DNA of 7,554 nt, from contig CAYXXZ010000119.1 in the NCBI GenBank assembly GCA_964469165.1, forward strand, positions 1 to 7,554, read 5' to 3'. Of the stretch, positions 6,814 through 7,554 are shown one piece after another. The notes beneath the pieces were generated by a model. That model was not told where the DNA came from, did no database searches, and was given only the letters and a program-made list of their open reading frames with translations. The translations under genes and the position numbers were made by a program. Position 1 is the first letter of the stretch, and each line of letters begins with the position of its first letter. The DNA is from CAYXXZ01 sp964469165 (GTDB taxonomy: Bacteria; Pseudomonadota; Gammaproteobacteria; Pseudomonadales; Porticoccaceae).

Positions 6814-7515
6814 TCAGACGCCAGACAGGCGCGTCGAAAAGCGGTAGCCCGCGCCGCGCACGGTCTGGATCAACTGATCGTGATCATCCACGGATAGCGC
6901 CTTGCGCAGGCGGCGGATGTGGACGTCCACGGTGCGCTCGTCCATGTAGACGTTGCCGCCCCAGACATGGTCGAGAATCTGGTCGCGGGAATAGACGCGA
7001 TCCTGGTGGCTGAGGAAGAAGCCCAGCAGGCGGAATTCCGTCGGCCCCATGGCGATGGGCACGCCGCCGATGGAAACGTGGTGGCTGATGGGATCGAACA
7101 CCAGGCCTTCAACCGTGATGATCTCTTCGGGCATCTGCGGCACCTTGCGACGCAGCACGGCGCGAGTGCGGGCGATCAGCTCGCGCGGCGAGAAAGGCTT
7201 GGTGACGTAGTCGTCGGCGCCGGCGTCCAGGCCCTGCACCATGTTGTCTTCTTCGGATTTGGCGGTGAGCATGATCACCGGTGTTTTTTCGGTGAGCTCG
7301 TCGCGGCGCAGGCGGCGCAGCAATTCGACGCCGCTGGTATTGGGCATCATCCAGTCGAGCAGAACCAGGTCGGGGTTTTCGTCGATGATCTTGGCGTGGC
7401 CTTCAGTGGCGTTCGACGCCTGCAGACAGCGGAAACCAGCGGCTTCCAGAGCGATGGAAACCATATCCCGGATGGCGGCTTCGTCGTCAACGATGAGAAT
7501 AGTTTGTTCCGTCAT
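6814..7515 (-). CDS. phoB: Phosphate regulon response regulator PhoB
   Basis: OmpR/PhoB-family transcription factor that, when phosphorylated by PhoR, binds Pho boxes and activates phosphate-acquisition genes. It is 233 residues, a normal length. Receiver domain 1-122: acidic pair D10/D11, phospho-acceptor D54 in LLDWMMPNTSG, T84, and K106 in the VTKPFSPREL motif. The SEEDNMVQGLDAGADDYVTKPFS region is a PhoB hallmark. The winged-helix domain runs about 130-230, with MGPTEFRLL, the recognition helix RTVDVHIRRLRKAL (194-207) and the wing VRGAGYRFS. The ATG at 7513-7515 is the family start (MTEQTILIVDDE), although no good Shine-Dalgarno precedes it. Only 39 bases upstream are present, and no Pho box is seen in them, so autoregulation cannot be judged. 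phoR follows about 100 bases downstream. Confidence 0.97.
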   Translation of the reverse strand: MTEQTILIVDDEAAIRDMVSIALEAAGFRCLQASNATEGHAKIIDENPDLVLLDWMMPNTSGVELLRRLRRDELTEKTPVIMLTAKSEEDNMVQGLDAGADDYVTKPFSPRELIARTRAVLRRKVPQMPEEIITVEGLVFDPISHHVSIGGVPIAMGPTEFRLLGFFLSHQDRVYSRDQILDHVWGGNVYMDERTVDVHIRRLRKALSVDDHDQLIQTVRGAGYRFSTRLSGV

Positions 7516-7521
7516 AGAAAG

Positions 7522-7532
7522 ACCAGTCTGGT
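7522..7532. promoter_or_regulatory. Short palindrome just upstream of phoB
   Basis: ACCAG-T-CTGGT is a perfect 5+5 palindrome with a single central base, 6 bases before the phoB start codon. It occupies the place where a ribosome site would be and could be an operator or chance. It does not resemble a Pho box. Confidence 0.2.
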
Positions 7533-7554
7533 TACGGCGCCTGCCATTAGAAAC

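Noticed and set aside
5450..6847. A 465-codon plus-strand open frame antisense to phoR
   Set aside because: It mirrors the whole phoR coding region with shadow-like composition; every conserved kinase motif is on the minus strand.
7516..7554. Pho box upstream of phoB
   Set aside because: No CTGTCAT-like direct repeat is visible in the 39 bases available; the real promoter probably lies beyond the window edge.

Overview
The window is a GC-rich stretch of ordinary chromosomal (core) DNA from what looks like a gammaproteobacterium, probably a marine, aerobic one. The evidence is the clear gammaproteobacterial form of EngB, its head-to-head pairing with a cytochrome c4 gene followed by dsbA (a neighbourhood I recall from Pseudomonas and relatives), and the phoB-phoR pair. 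A placement near Haliea/Congregibacter is only an impression from protein style. I see no rRNA, tRNA, CRISPR array, insertion sequence, phage gene or att site.

Layout from left to right. (1) Positions 1-428, minus: the N-terminal part of serA (D-3-phosphoglycerate dehydrogenase), running off the window edge. (2) 483-1598, minus: serC (phosphoserine aminotransferase), of the alphaproteobacterial/Methanosarcina subtype rather than the E. coli one. serC-serA reads as a two-gene serine biosynthesis operon with a 54-base gap. (3) 1710-2465, minus: a DsbA-like thiol-disulfide oxidoreductase that appears to be a lipoprotein. (4) 2557-3192, minus: dihaem cytochrome c4, with a good intrinsic terminator between it and dsbA. 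(5) 3286-3900, plus: the ribosome-assembly GTPase EngB, divergent from cytochrome c4 across a 93-base promoter region. (6) 4103-5188, minus: a DUF482/FemAB-like GNAT-superfamily protein of unknown substrate, convergent with engB. A minus-strand terminator for this gene overlaps the engB stop codon. (7) 5426-6709, minus: phoR, and 6814-7515, minus: phoB, the phosphate-starvation two-component system, with phoB upstream.

Functionally the window combines serine (and, through SerC, PLP) biosynthesis, periplasmic disulfide chemistry and electron transport, 50S ribosome assembly, and phosphate sensing. No undescribed multi-gene system is visible. The points that deserve a second look are small: the lipobox plus CSHC active site in DsbA, the SerC subtype, two overlapping hairpins in the serC leader, a degenerate tandem-repeat patch with an inverted partner behind phoR, a likely TTG start for phoR, and the terminator that uses engB's stop-codon bases as its U-tract.
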